A stretch of 64,000 nucleotides of DNA from an uncultured Acidobacteriaceae bacterium (GTDB lineage: Bacteria; Acidobacteriota; Terriglobia; Terriglobales; Acidobacteriaceae). Positions 26,291 through 34,642 of this stretch are shown here, piece by piece. A program made the translations under genes and the position numbers. The notes under the pieces were generated by a model. The model was not told the DNA's origin, did not search any database, and saw only the letters and a program-made list of their open reading frames with translations. Each line of letters opens with the position of its first letter. Within the stretch, counting starts at the first letter, position 1. The stretch covers positions 1 through 64,000 of the forward strand of contig CAIWFH010000011.1 in assembly GCA_903911925.1 (NCBI GenBank), in the 5' to 3' direction.

Positions 26291-27898
26291 CTATTCAAAG
26301 CGGTAGAGCGTCACTTTTTCTGCGGTTACCTGCTTTGAATCGAAACGCCAGTTCTTGCCCTGATCGTTTTCGTCGCCGTTGAGGCGGCGGCCGGGTATCC
26401 ATTTGCCGTCGACGAAAGTTCCCTCGTCTACCGCGGCAATGGCAACCTGCTTTGCTGCGGGTGAGCGGGGCTCGAATGTGACGCGGAAGCCCTTACCAAC
26501 GCCGGTGAACTCGTCAGGGCCGGTGGCCATGATGAGTCCGAAACCTGTTGACGCGTGATCGCCGAAAATCTCGTCCAGAGTGACGTGAACGGTGTATCCG
26601 TTCATCACGAAATCGACAGAAGACCGGAACTTGCCGAGCACGAATCCGTGGACCGCTCCTGCGCTTTGACGCTCGGCGAGCAGCGGAGCAATGGAGGCAA
26701 TGAGGTTGTAGCTGGCAGTGAGATCGCTTTTGCCATCGGCCTCGTCTTCAATGCCGAAGGGAGAAAAGCCGAAGCCGGCTTCCTGGCCCAGCGCATAATA
26801 GACGTTACCCGCGCCGGCGGCTCCGCCGCGCGTCTCGGGCATGAAGAGCGGATTGCCGTCACGGTGGAAGCGCTGCGACCAGAGTTCGAAGTTCTCGGCG
26901 TAGAGATCGGGCGCGTAGAAATCGATGGCCTGGCCGGCGGCCTTCCATATGTCGATGACGCGCGGCTCAGGGCAGCCGCTGGGATAGTCGCCGGGAATGG
27001 CGTCTTCACCCATGAGCCAGGTGTTGGCGTACATGGGAATGTTGTAGGCGGCCCTGCCTCGCGCGGTGACGGCTTGCATGAAGCGGGCATAGTTCCAGGC
27101 CATGAAGATTTCGTCGGCGCGGGCGGTGTCGCCAAACACCTCAGCCCAGGTGCCCGCGGTCTTGTTGCCGTTGGCGTCCCAGAGGGCGCGCAGTTCAGGA
27201 TAGAGCGCGGACTGGTGGGCCTTGAGATAGGCAGTTAGCTCCGGCGGCACGGCAGAGGCAAAGGCCTTGTTCGCGGCCCCGGAGTGGTCCCGGGTGTCGC
27301 CGAGGACGCCGACTTCGTTTTCGATCTGCATCATGAGCACGGTGTGCTGTTCGCCGTCGACTTGCTTGATGTGCTGCATGAGGGCACCGAAGGCGCGGGC
27401 GTCGGCCTCCTGCGTTGCGGCGGCCGTGGGGCTGAGGATTTCGACTTCGTTGTTGCGCTCGACCACGCGCGGGAAGCGGCGCGTATCCTGCTTGACCCAG
27501 ACTGGGGCGTAGCTGGACATCCCGTTCTTCCACGAGGCCAGCCAGAGGAAGACGATGCGCTGATGCGAAGCGCGGGCCTGGGCCAGGAGGCCGTCAACGA
27601 GCGCGAAATCGTAGACGCCTTCTTTGGGTTCGACGAGTTCCCAACTGAGGGGCGTGACCACGGTGTTCAGGCCCATGGCGGCGAGTTTGGGCCAGAGGGG
27701 CTTCATGTATTCCAGGCTCGACGAGGAAGAGTTGTGCAACTCGCCGCCGAGGATGAGGAAAGGCTTGCCGTCCACGATGAGTTGGGTAGCGGCGCCGCGA
27801 GCTTCAAGGTGCGGCGCGGCGGGCTGTTGCGCAGTGAGCGAGGCGGAGACGCCGGAGAAGAGCAGAACGATTGGCAACGCGCAAAATGAGATTCGCAT
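26291..27898 (-). CDS. Secreted GH35-like beta-galactosidase (DUF5597-type)
   Basis: A 535-residue exported glycoside hydrolase. Signal peptide (ALPIVLLFSGVSASLTAQQ), then a TIM-barrel with FLILGGELHNSSSSSLEYM, NTVVTPLSWELVEPKEGVYDF and MMQIENEVGVLG; the IENE glutamate is the expected acid/base of GH35. A later Glu in LFMPETRGG (about residue 355) is the nucleophile candidate. The C-terminal ~150 residues form beta-rich domains of the DUF5597 type. It would cleave terminal galactose or arabinose from plant or microbial glycans. Upstream of the DUF6152 gene with a 15-base gap, so possibly one operon. Confidence 0.87.
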   Translation of the reverse strand: MRISFCALPIVLLFSGVSASLTAQQPAAPHLEARGAATQLIVDGKPFLILGGELHNSSSSSLEYMKPLWPKLAAMGLNTVVTPLSWELVEPKEGVYDFALVDGLLAQARASHQRIVFLWLASWKNGMSSYAPVWVKQDTRRFPRVVERNNEVEILSPTAAATQEADARAFGALMQHIKQVDGEQHTVLMMQIENEVGVLGDTRDHSGAANKAFASAVPPELTAYLKAHQSALYPELRALWDANGNKTAGTWAEVFGDTARADEIFMAWNYARFMQAVTARGRAAYNIPMYANTWLMGEDAIPGDYPSGCPEPRVIDIWKAAGQAIDFYAPDLYAENFELWSQRFHRDGNPLFMPETRGGAAGAGNVYYALGQEAGFGFSPFGIEDEADGKSDLTASYNLIASIAPLLAERQSAGAVHGFVLGKFRSSVDFVMNGYTVHVTLDEIFGDHASTGFGLIMATGPDEFTGVGKGFRVTFEPRSPAAKQVAIAAVDEGTFVDGKWIPGRRLNGDENDQGKNWRFDSKQVTAEKVTLYRFE

Positions 27899-27960
27899 AT
27901 CGTGAGGGACTCTAACACAGGGGATGATCGCGATCAGGCTGCGATCCGCAGAAAGGGACC

Positions 27961-28157
27961 GGAGCTTGTTTCAAAAATCCGCTTTGTGTCGGGGCACGAC
28001 TTCACCGGCCGCGGAAAAACTCACCGTCGCTCTGTTCCTATTTTGCTTTGTGTCAGGGCACGACTTCAGTCGTGCCGAAAGCAGCCCGAAAAACAAGGGG
28101 TTTCAACCCCTGCGGTATAACAATTCGGACGCGGCTGTCATTCTTGAAATAAGCTCT
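27961..28157. mobile_element. MITE-like element, copy 2 (longer)
   Basis: About 197 bases with the same ends as the copy at 5891-6025 (GGAGCTTGTTTCAAAAATCC left; TTGAAATAAGCTCT right) and the same inner palindromes GGCACGACTTCAGTCGTGCC and AAGGGGTTTCAACCCCT. It carries an extra ~60 bases near the left end containing a partial second GGGGCACGACTTCA unit, as if the inner part had been duplicated or another copy inserted. Confidence 0.7.
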
Positions 28158-28193
28158 ACTGTCCTGCCTCAGAGGTTCGCAGCAATACAGTTG

Positions 28194-28267
28194 CTGTCAT
28201 CCTGAGCGAAAGGGGCCCCAAGCGCTTTTCAGCTTGGGGGTGGTGAGTCGAAGGATCCGCGGTTGTT
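28194..28267. repeat. Family D repeat, copy 2
   Basis: GTCATCCTGAGCGAAAGGGG ... AGTCGAAGGATCCGCGG. The middle is an inverted repeat, CCCCAAGCGCTT/AGCTTGGGG. Same ends as the copies at 19964 and 51596. Together with the MITE-like copy it fills the 396-base gap 27899-28294, where no gene is seen. Confidence 0.65.
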
Positions 28268-28294
28268 TTTTCGAGTAATTTCTGAAACAGGACA

Positions 28295-29857
28295 CTACTT
28301 TGCAGCCGGCAGTAGTGCGGGCTTGAGTGTCCATGCTTGCAGCCGGGCCAACTCCATGAGGTGAGGAGAATGGAATCCCTGCGGAAAGATGGGCCAGTTC
28401 CAGATGGCGGCGGAGTCTCTGGCAACGAATTTACCGGCGGCCAGTTCGGCGGGGACAATCTTTACCGACTCCGGCGGAGGCTGCTTGCTGAGGAGGGTCT
28501 TTGCAACCGAGGCAAGCGCTGCCAGGTAGGATTCCGGCGAGACGGCAACACTCCCCATCCAGACTGCATTCGGGATTTGCTGACTGCGGCCAAGAAGGTG
28601 GGCAACATCGCGTACGGTTCGCGCGAACTGCTCCCAGCTGACCTCGGCGATCTGGTCGGATGCGACGCCGTAAGCAGGCGAGGATGGTCCGTACGGCGTG
28701 TCGCGGAGGACGACTGGCTCGCTTGCTTTCCCGGCGACTGAATTGGCAACGAACTGGTTGAGCAAGGCAAGTACTTCGCTCGCGGACAAGTTGAAACTGT
28801 CATGAAGCTGGAAGCCGATCTGCGGCGTTACTTTTGCGGCGATGGTCATCAACTCTTCGGGCGTAAAGGTGCGCGACCGGGCTCGGTCGCGGTAGAGGGC
28901 GTGGGCCTCAGACGCGGTAATGAAGCGGACATTGGGCAGCGACTTGATATGGCGAATGAGGTCGTCGAAATACTGGAAGGCCTGCTTGCTTTCGGCCGGG
29001 CTCAGCTGCGGCTGGAGCTTCCATTGGGAGCGGGGCGGGTTGGCGCCGTTTAGGAAGTTGACTGCATCCCAGAATCGCTGCGATATGAACTGCGTGGGAT
29101 GGAACATGAAACTGACCAGGCCGCCGGCCGGTTGCGCGCTGATTTGCTGGTGCAGGCTGGTGAAGTAGTCTCTCGCGGCGGCGATGTTTGTCCAGTCCTC
29201 ATTGGGCTCAAGGCCGCGGCCGGCGGCGATGTTGAAAATGTTGAGCAGGCCGCCGTACCAGAATGGTTTGCCGTCGAGGCCCACGTGTTGGCCGTCGTCG
29301 AGATAGACAGGCACGCCCCACTTTTTGAGCGTCTGGTAAGCCTGCGGAGCCCAACTCACTCCGGGCTGGCCATAGCATGTGGGAGCGTGGCCGAAAATGC
29401 GAGCCACATCGCTAAAGCCGCCGCGCTCACGGCGATCGAACTCCGCGGCGCCCTGCTCCCAATCGAGAACCGACTCATATTCCGCCGGAGTGGGCTGCTG
29501 GCTGTGGGTGTTGGAGTGGTAGCCGATTTCGTGCCGATTGAGAGCAGCAATCACGTCGGTGCGCTTGCGCGCCTCAAGATCACGGGCTTTTTCGCCGACC
29601 ACTTTGAACGTGGCGCGTACTCCCTGGACGATAAGGAAGTCTGCGAGGCGCTTTGCGGCATCGTCGCTGGCGGGCAGCATGTAGTCCTCGGTGTCAAACC
29701 AGAGAACTACGTAGACCGGGGCGCCGGATTTGCCGGCTGGCTCTGCAGGCGCCGGCATTGCAGCGACAAATTTGGTGGCCCACGCAAGGGCAGGCGCTGC
29801 GGCGATGGTTTGCGAAAGCAGCAGGTTCATTTGCCTTCTGGTCAGCTTGGTCTTCAT
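28295..29857 (-). CDS. Exported polysaccharide deacetylase-like protein
   Basis: A 520-residue protein with a Tat-like signal (KLTRRQMNLLLSQTIAAAPA). A NodB-type fold begins with VVLWFDTEDYML (metal-binding D in motif 1) and GYHSNTHSQQPT (motif 2 H-x3-H), with a later LVSFMFHPTQF (motif His). This supports a metal-dependent deacetylase acting on surface or dietary polysaccharide in the periplasm. The C-terminal ~200 residues (from about FTPEELMTIAAKVTP) are an unassigned helical domain not usual in simple NodB proteins. It sits with GH35- and GH94-like genes, which fits a glycan-use island. Confidence 0.78.
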   Translation of the reverse strand: MKTKLTRRQMNLLLSQTIAAAPALAWATKFVAAMPAPAEPAGKSGAPVYVVLWFDTEDYMLPASDDAAKRLADFLIVQGVRATFKVVGEKARDLEARKRTDVIAALNRHEIGYHSNTHSQQPTPAEYESVLDWEQGAAEFDRRERGGFSDVARIFGHAPTCYGQPGVSWAPQAYQTLKKWGVPVYLDDGQHVGLDGKPFWYGGLLNIFNIAAGRGLEPNEDWTNIAAARDYFTSLHQQISAQPAGGLVSFMFHPTQFISQRFWDAVNFLNGANPPRSQWKLQPQLSPAESKQAFQYFDDLIRHIKSLPNVRFITASEAHALYRDRARSRTFTPEELMTIAAKVTPQIGFQLHDSFNLSASEVLALLNQFVANSVAGKASEPVVLRDTPYGPSSPAYGVASDQIAEVSWEQFARTVRDVAHLLGRSQQIPNAVWMGSVAVSPESYLAALASVAKTLLSKQPPPESVKIVPAELAAGKFVARDSAAIWNWPIFPQGFHSPHLMELARLQAWTLKPALLPAAK

Positions 29858-29960
29858 GGGTTGGCGTCCTTCCGCACAATTTCCGGATCGGCTCGGATTT
29901 GGTTCAGCCGGGTGAGGGCGTTTCCCCGACGTCTCAGGATACGCTTGCTGGAAATGGCAA

Positions 29961-29989
29961 GGCCGCCATCCTGGTGTGGGATGGCGGCC
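29961..29989. terminator. Hairpin after infC
   Basis: GGCCGCCATCC, a seven-base loop, GGATGGCGGCC: perfect 11-bp stem about 30 bases past the infC stop on the minus strand. T-tract is weak (TTGCCATTT), so efficiency is uncertain. Confidence 0.6.
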
Positions 29990-30018
29990 CTGGGATCACG
30001 GGTGTCGCGATTTGCTGC

Positions 30019-30615
30019 TTATTGAGCCTGCTGAGCCGGTGCTGCGGCTTCAGGCGCGGCGGCCTTCGGCTTGGGGGCTTCCTGCTTCTTCGAGGGCGCG
30101 AGAATGGCGTGCAGGATGGTGCCTTCCATGCGCGGCATAAACTCGACAATTCCGTTATCGCCGATGTCCTGGATAAGCCGGTTGATGATGTTGTAGCCCA
30201 GGTCGCGGTGGGCCATTTGGCGGCCGCGGAAGCGGAGGCTGGCCTTCACCTTGTCGCCGCCGGCAAGGAACTTGACGGCCTGATTCTTCTTGGTCTGATA
30301 GTCGTGTTCGTCCACGGTAACGGAGAACTTGACCTCTTTGACCACAATGATCTTCTGCTTCTTTTTGGCGGCGCGTTCGCTCTTTTCTTTCTCGTAGAGG
30401 AAGCGGCCGTAGTCCTGGATGCGGCAGACCGGGGGAACCGCGTTGGGGGAGACCTCGACCAGATCGAGGCTGCGCTCACGGGCTATCTTGAGGGCCTCAA
30501 AGGGGGCCAGGATGCCGAGTTGCTCGCCGTTTTCGTCGATTACGCGGATTTCGCGCGCACGAATCTTCTCGTTGATGCGGATAAAGGACTTTGCAGAACG
30601 TTTGTCGAGTGCGAT
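30019..30615 (-). CDS. infC: Translation initiation factor IF-3, apparent ATC start
   Basis: Binds the 30S subunit, blocks premature 50S joining and rejects non-canonical start codons. From the ATC at 30615 the product is 198 residues: the N-domain opens FIRINEKIRAREIRVIDENG, the linker is the basic EKSERAAKKKQK segment, and the C-domain contains EVKFSVTVDEHDYQTK and LRFRGRQMAHRD. A ~25-residue Ala/Pro/Lys tail is extra. GGAGGAG (30620-30626) is placed ideally for ATC, and no ATG, GTG or TTG fits: the nearest in-frame ATG (30702) overlaps the likely -10 box. A rare start is the known device for IF-3 self-repression. Confidence 0.92.
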   Translation of the reverse strand: MALDKRSAKSFIRINEKIRAREIRVIDENGEQLGILAPFEALKIARERSLDLVEVSPNAVPPVCRIQDYGRFLYEKEKSERAAKKKQKIIVVKEVKFSVTVDEHDYQTKKNQAVKFLAGGDKVKASLRFRGRQMAHRDLGYNIINRLIQDIGDNGIVEFMPRMEGTILHAILAPSKKQEAPKPKAAAPEAAAPAQQAQ

Positions 30616-30619
30616 GGTG

Positions 30620-30626
30620 CTCCTCC
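30620..30626 (-). promoter_or_regulatory. Shine-Dalgarno that fixes the ATC start of infC
   Basis: GGAGGAG on the minus strand, four bases before ATC (six from the GGAGG core). It decides the start codon. Confidence 0.8.
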
Positions 30627-30692
30627 AAAAGTCGTTGGCCCCCGCTCTCCGGGGTTCTTCCAGAGCAGCCGCGGGTACGCGAACGCACCCTG

Positions 30693-30698
30693 AGTATA
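30693..30698 (-). promoter_or_regulatory. Possible -10 box of infC
   Basis: TATACT preceded by TGC on the minus strand, about 80 bases before the ATC start. No convincing -35 at 16-18 bases (TTGTTC is 19 bases away), so only the -10 is supported. Confidence 0.45.
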
Positions 30699-30790
30699 GC
30701 ATTGGGCTCGGTTTGCGGAACAAAGGGTTTACGGCAGAAGGAGAAGGATTTAACCCGGATGCGGGAATACGGGCCAGATGGGGAACCATT

Positions 30791-32245
30791 TCAGGCCGAA
30801 AAGGCGGACGGACGGCGATCCGGCCGCTCGGCCAAGTCCGTCTGGGCGGCAAGCCTCCCTTCGCGGCTCAACCCTGTAACCAGCACCTTTACAAGCCGGT
30901 TTGGGGGGAGCTTGCCTTCAATCTCGACGGGCAGAAAATTCTCTGTCAGGGCGGAACTTCGTCCGAGAGCGGCGAGGTCGGCCTGGGTGTGAAGGGTTAT
31001 CGCGTCAATCGAGCGGCCAACAAAGCGCATGCGGTTGGTTTTGCTCTTTTCCGCGGCCAGGACGCGAAGAGCGGCCATGCGCTCATCGACAGCCGCGGAA
31101 GCCACCGGGCGTTCTGCGTGGAAAGCCCAGGCTCGGGTGCCCGGCCGGGGCGAAAACGGAAACAAGTGCAAATAGCCGAAAGGAAGAGAGCGAATGAGAG
31201 CGGATGTCTCTTCGAACTCGGCGTCCGTTTCGCCGGGAAAGCCGACCATTACGTCCGCGCCCACGGTCAGGTCAGGTCCTGCGGCGCGAAGCAGGGCGTG
31301 GACCTTCTCCGCATAGTGCCAGGGGCGGTAGCGGCGGTGCATGCGGCGCAACACGGCGTCAGAGCCGGACTGGAGCGGCAGGTGCGCGTGCCGCGCAAGG
31401 CGCGTACCGCCGAACTCGGCCAGCAGGGCGATGAGTTCTGAGTCCCAGTCCATGGGCTCGATGGAGCTTAAGCGGAGACGGGGTAAGGCTGTCTGGCGGA
31501 AGATTTGGCGAATGAGTGCGGCGAGCGTGGCTGGAGACGGGGTTCGTGCACCTGCGTCGCTCAAAGGGGTGAGGTCGCAGCCCCAGCGGCCGAGGTTGAT
31601 TCCGGAGAGCACCAGTTCATTGCCTCCGGCGGCGACGAAGCCCTCGACCTGGCGCAGGACGGCTGCGCCGGGCAGGCTTTTGGACGGGCCCCTGGTTTGG
31701 GGTATGACGCAGAACGAGCAGCGGTTTCCGCAGCCCTCCTGAATCTTGAGGTTGGGGCGGGTCTGCAAGCCGGGAACCAGTTGGGTCTCTTCAAGAAAGG
31801 AATGGGCGAAAAGGTCGTCAGCCCAAACCACCTGCTGTGGGGCAGACGCGGCTTGCACCGCGTTGATCTGTATGAGTTCGCTGACTGGCTGCAGCACCTG
31901 AGGCCGCATCAAGTTCAATGCGATTCCCGGCGCCAGTGCCTTGTGGCTATTGCCGACCACGGCAGCCACGCCTGCCATTGCGGCTAGTTCGTCGGGCGCG
32001 CGCTGCGCGTAGCAACCGGTGACCACGATGCGGGCCAGCGGATTGAGACGGTGGGCGCGGCGGATGAAGGCGCGCGCGGCACGGTCGGCCTCGGCCGTTA
32101 CGCTGCAGGTATTTACGACGACTACATCCGCTTCAGTGGGCAGCTGCATCGAATGCCCTTCGGCACGCAGACGGTCGCCGATCGCTTCGCCATCGGCGCG
32201 GGCGGCGCGGCATCCGAAATGCTCCACATGGAAAGTGGGCGGCAT
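30791..32245 (-). CDS. mtaB: tRNA t6A37 methylthiotransferase (MtaB-like radical SAM enzyme)
   Basis: Adds a methylthio group to tRNA A37. 484 residues with the MiaB-family order: N-terminal UPF0004 domain with cluster cysteines (HFGCRAARADGEA, VVNTCSVTAEAD, VVTGCYAQ), radical SAM core with CGNRCSFCVIP (CxxxCxxC), and a C-terminal TRAM-like domain (MRFVGRSIDAIT...). The HFGCRAAR opening (rather than YGCQMN) is the MtaB, not MiaB, signature, so t6A is the likely substrate. It lies just upstream of infC on the same strand with a 175-base gap that holds the infC promoter. Confidence 0.92.
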   Translation of the reverse strand: MPPTFHVEHFGCRAARADGEAIGDRLRAEGHSMQLPTEADVVVVNTCSVTAEADRAARAFIRRAHRLNPLARIVVTGCYAQRAPDELAAMAGVAAVVGNSHKALAPGIALNLMRPQVLQPVSELIQINAVQAASAPQQVVWADDLFAHSFLEETQLVPGLQTRPNLKIQEGCGNRCSFCVIPQTRGPSKSLPGAAVLRQVEGFVAAGGNELVLSGINLGRWGCDLTPLSDAGARTPSPATLAALIRQIFRQTALPRLRLSSIEPMDWDSELIALLAEFGGTRLARHAHLPLQSGSDAVLRRMHRRYRPWHYAEKVHALLRAAGPDLTVGADVMVGFPGETDAEFEETSALIRSLPFGYLHLFPFSPRPGTRAWAFHAERPVASAAVDERMAALRVLAAEKSKTNRMRFVGRSIDAITLHTQADLAALGRSSALTENFLPVEIEGKLPPNRLVKVLVTGLSREGRLAAQTDLAERPDRRPSAFSA

Positions 32246-32302
32246 GATTCCAGTCTAGAGCCTGTTGCCATTTGCAGGAATTGGCGGGTTTATCATCGCG
32301 GC

Positions 32303-32710
32303 ATGAATTCCTCACAGGAACCTGACCTGACGACCGACCCTGCACTCACCGGCATATTGGAAGAACTGGCCGCCCTTGAGCCGATCTTCCATCGCCCGGA
32401 GCGGGGCACGACGTGCGCCGACTTTGAACGCATGACGTGCGACAACTTCTGGGAAGTGGGCGCATCGGGCAGGCGTTACAGCCGCGCTTTTGTGCTGGAT
32501 GAACTGGAGAAGCGGTTTGCCGCGCCTCGCGAAGACGTGTGGGAGACAAGCGGCCTCAATTGCCGCGAGCTTGCGCCGGATGTTTACCTGCTGACTTATA
32601 CGCTGCTGCAGAACGGCGCACGAAAGACACGGCGTGCGACCATCTGGCGGCGCACGGCAGAGGGATGGAAGATCGTGTTTCACCAGGGGACGGTGGTTGA
32701 GGGTGAATGA
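32303..32710 (+). CDS. NTF2-like / DUF4440-type protein
   Basis: A 135-residue single-domain protein. EELAALEPIFHRPERGTT (helix), DNFWEVGASGRRYSRAFVLDEL and the final strands LTYTLLQNGARKTRRATIWRRTAEGWKIVFHQGTVVEG are the pattern of the NTF2-like DUF4440 family (helix, then 'WEVGASGRxYxR', then 'RxSxWxxxxxGWxixFHQGT'). No catalytic residues are agreed; many members bind small ligands. The frame extends upstream, but the ATG at 32303 gives the family N-terminus. Divergent from mtaB. Confidence 0.82.
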   Translation: MNSSQEPDLTTDPALTGILEELAALEPIFHRPERGTTCADFERMTCDNFWEVGASGRRYSRAFVLDELEKRFAAPREDVWETSGLNCRELAPDVYLLTYTLLQNGARKTRRATIWRRTAEGWKIVFHQGTVVEGE

Positions 32711-32772
32711 GGCGGGCGAATTCTGAAAGAAGTGCCTCGTTATACTTAAGGTTGACAGCAACTCCTCGCAGG

Positions 32773-33993
32773 ATGCCAACCTTAAAGATGCAAGCTTCAG
32801 CCACGGCCAGCGTTCCAGCTTCGTCTTCGAACGGCGGCACCTGGCACATTGTCAGCTTCGTCTACTTCACATTTATCTGTTACCTGTCGATCGGGCTGCC
32901 GCTGGCGGTGCTGCCGGCCTACGTTCATCTGGAGATGGGCTACAGCGCGGCGCTGGCTGGGCTGGTGATCAGCATCCAGTACATTGCCACACTGGCCAGC
33001 CGGCCTTGGGCGGGGCGCATCTCAGACCATGCCGGGGCCAAAGTGGCCGTGCTGTGGGGCCTGACGGCTTGCACGGCGAGCGGTGCGCTGCTGATGGCAG
33101 GCGCGGCGCTGTACGCGCGGCCCTGGGCCTGCATTGCTGTTCTGGTTGCCAGCCGGCTGACGCTGGGCGTCGGCGAGAGCCTCGGTTCGACGGGTTCGAC
33201 ACTGTGGGCCATTTCCAGCGCGGGGCCGGAGTATACCGCCAAAGTGATGTCGTTCAACGGTATCAGCACATATGGCGCTACGGCGGTGGGCGCTCCGTTG
33301 GGTGTGGTGCTCAGCCAGCAGTGGGGCCTGCGGTCGATTGGCCTGGTCACGGTGCTGATTGGCGCCCTCAGCCTGGCGATGGCATGCGGCAAGCGCCCGG
33401 TGGCGGTAAAGCCCGGCGAGCATCTTCCCTTCCTCGATGTGATGTTCCGTGTGGCTCCGCATGGAATGAGCCTGGCGCTGAGCGGCGTGGGTTACAGCAC
33501 GCTGGCGACGTTTGTGACGCTCTTCTACCTGAGCCGCCACTGGACGGGCGCGGCGTTGTGCCTGACAGCATTCGGCCTTGCATTCATCGCGGCGCGGTTG
33601 CTGTTTATCCAGACCATCAACCGGTTTGGCGGGTTCCCTGTTGCGATGGCCTGCATGCTGGTGGAGTCGCTGGGGCTGATTTTGCTGTGGCGCGCGCACT
33701 CGCCGTGGATGGCGTTGGCGGCCGCGGCGCTGGCGGGGTTCGGCTTCTCGCTGGTGTTTCCCGCGCTGGGCGTTGAAGCGGTGAAGCGCGTACCCGAACA
33801 GAACCGCGGCACCGCGCTCGGCGTGTTTACTGCTTTTGCCGACGTGTCGTTTTTTCTGGTTGGACCGGTAGCCGGAGCGGTGATTGGAATTTACGGCTAT
33901 GCAAGCGTGTTTCTGTTTGCCCTGGTGAGCGTAGTGACAGCGCTCGGCATCGTGATTGCGCTGGCGGCGCGAAGGGCGCGGGCTGTCGCCTGA
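32773..33993 (+). CDS. MFS transporter (YfcJ/YhhS-like)
   Basis: A 406-residue, 12-helix major facilitator permease. The helix 2-3 loop motif appears as SRPWAGRISDHAGAKVAVLWG, and helix 4-5 contains RLTLGVGESLGSTGSTLWAIS, wording typical of the YhhS/YfcJ arabinose-efflux-like group. VGAPLGVVLSQQWGLRS and ALGVFTAFADVSFFLVGPVAGA are further group features. Substrate unknown; efflux of sugars or drugs is usual. The start could be 32773 or ATG 32788; the frame opens further upstream at 32707 without support. Confidence 0.88.
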   Translation: MPTLKMQASATASVPASSSNGGTWHIVSFVYFTFICYLSIGLPLAVLPAYVHLEMGYSAALAGLVISIQYIATLASRPWAGRISDHAGAKVAVLWGLTACTASGALLMAGAALYARPWACIAVLVASRLTLGVGESLGSTGSTLWAISSAGPEYTAKVMSFNGISTYGATAVGAPLGVVLSQQWGLRSIGLVTVLIGALSLAMACGKRPVAVKPGEHLPFLDVMFRVAPHGMSLALSGVGYSTLATFVTLFYLSRHWTGAALCLTAFGLAFIAARLLFIQTINRFGGFPVAMACMLVESLGLILLWRAHSPWMALAAAALAGFGFSLVFPALGVEAVKRVPEQNRGTALGVFTAFADVSFFLVGPVAGAVIGIYGYASVFLFALVSVVTALGIVIALAARRARAVA

Positions 33994-34033
33994 GGGCGCG
34001 CATTGCGACAAGGAAGACCGGGGAGTTCGGGTT

Positions 34034-34127
34034 CGTGGTATCCCGGGTTTGAAAATCCAGATCTCCACCCCACGGACTAAGACCTCTCCGTGGGGACCCC
34101 GGACCTGGGGCACCCGGCTCTTGTGGG
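34034..34127. repeat. Family A repeat, compound copy
   Basis: GTGGTATCCCGGGTTTGAAA ... CCCCACGGACTAAGACCTCTCCGTGGGG (inner palindrome) ... GGACCTGGGGCACCCGGCTC TTGTGGG. Both edge motifs of family A (GTGGTATCCC and GGGGCACCC) are present around an unrelated stem. Confidence 0.6.
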
Positions 34128-34147
34128 AAGGGGGTGGCAGGCGGAAT

Positions 34148-34642
34148 TTACTTCGCGGGGCTGGGGGGAACCAGGCGATCAACCCAGAACTGCTTTTCTT
34201 TTTTGAACCCTTGCCGCTCCTGGTCTGTAATCCGCACGGCTTGACCCACGCCTGCTTTGACCGAAACCACTTTCAGTAAAGTGCCTTCGGGCGTAGTGAG
34301 ATAGAGGCTTTGGTCTTTGGAGGTTTCGTCAGCAACAAAGAGAACAATCTTCTTCTTGTCGGCGGCCGAAACATCAAATCCCTGCACGATCGTTCCGGTG
34401 CGCACTACACTTTGCATAACCGGAAACTCCTCTTCCTTAGACACTCCCAGCAGCGTGGAGAGATGCGGCGGCAGTTTTGCGTGGAAGCCTTTTTCAAACG
34501 TAATATCCGCAGCCTTCGCGAGCCTCGCCGGCGCGTGGAGAGAAGCTGAATGTTGCGCCTGGCCGACAGCAGCCGGCGCCATGACGATCGGCAGCAGAAC
34601 TGCCGGAAGCCCCAAAAAATAACGTCTAGCAATCTTCGACAC
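34148..34642 (-). CDS. Exported hypothetical protein, 164 aa
   Basis: An exported protein: basic N-terminus and hydrophobic stretch (RRYFLGLPAVLLPIVMAPAAVGQAQ) with a likely cleavage after AVGQA. The mature part reads ITFEKGFHAKLPPHLSTLLGVSKEEEFPVMQS, then a strand-rich region (GTIVQGFDVSAADKKKIVLFVADE, YLTTPEGTLLKVVSVKAG). I do not recognise the family. The 'LPPHLSTLLG' segment suggests a conserved small domain rather than noise. It stands alone between repeats. Confidence 0.7.
   Translation of the reverse strand: MSKIARRYFLGLPAVLLPIVMAPAAVGQAQHSASLHAPARLAKAADITFEKGFHAKLPPHLSTLLGVSKEEEFPVMQSVVRTGTIVQGFDVSAADKKKIVLFVADETSKDQSLYLTTPEGTLLKVVSVKAGVGQAVRITDQERQGFKKEKQFWVDRLVPPSPAK

Noticed and set aside
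33022..34182. 386-codon minus-strand frame
   Set aside because: Antisense to the MFS transporter; Arg/Gln/His-rich shadow composition.
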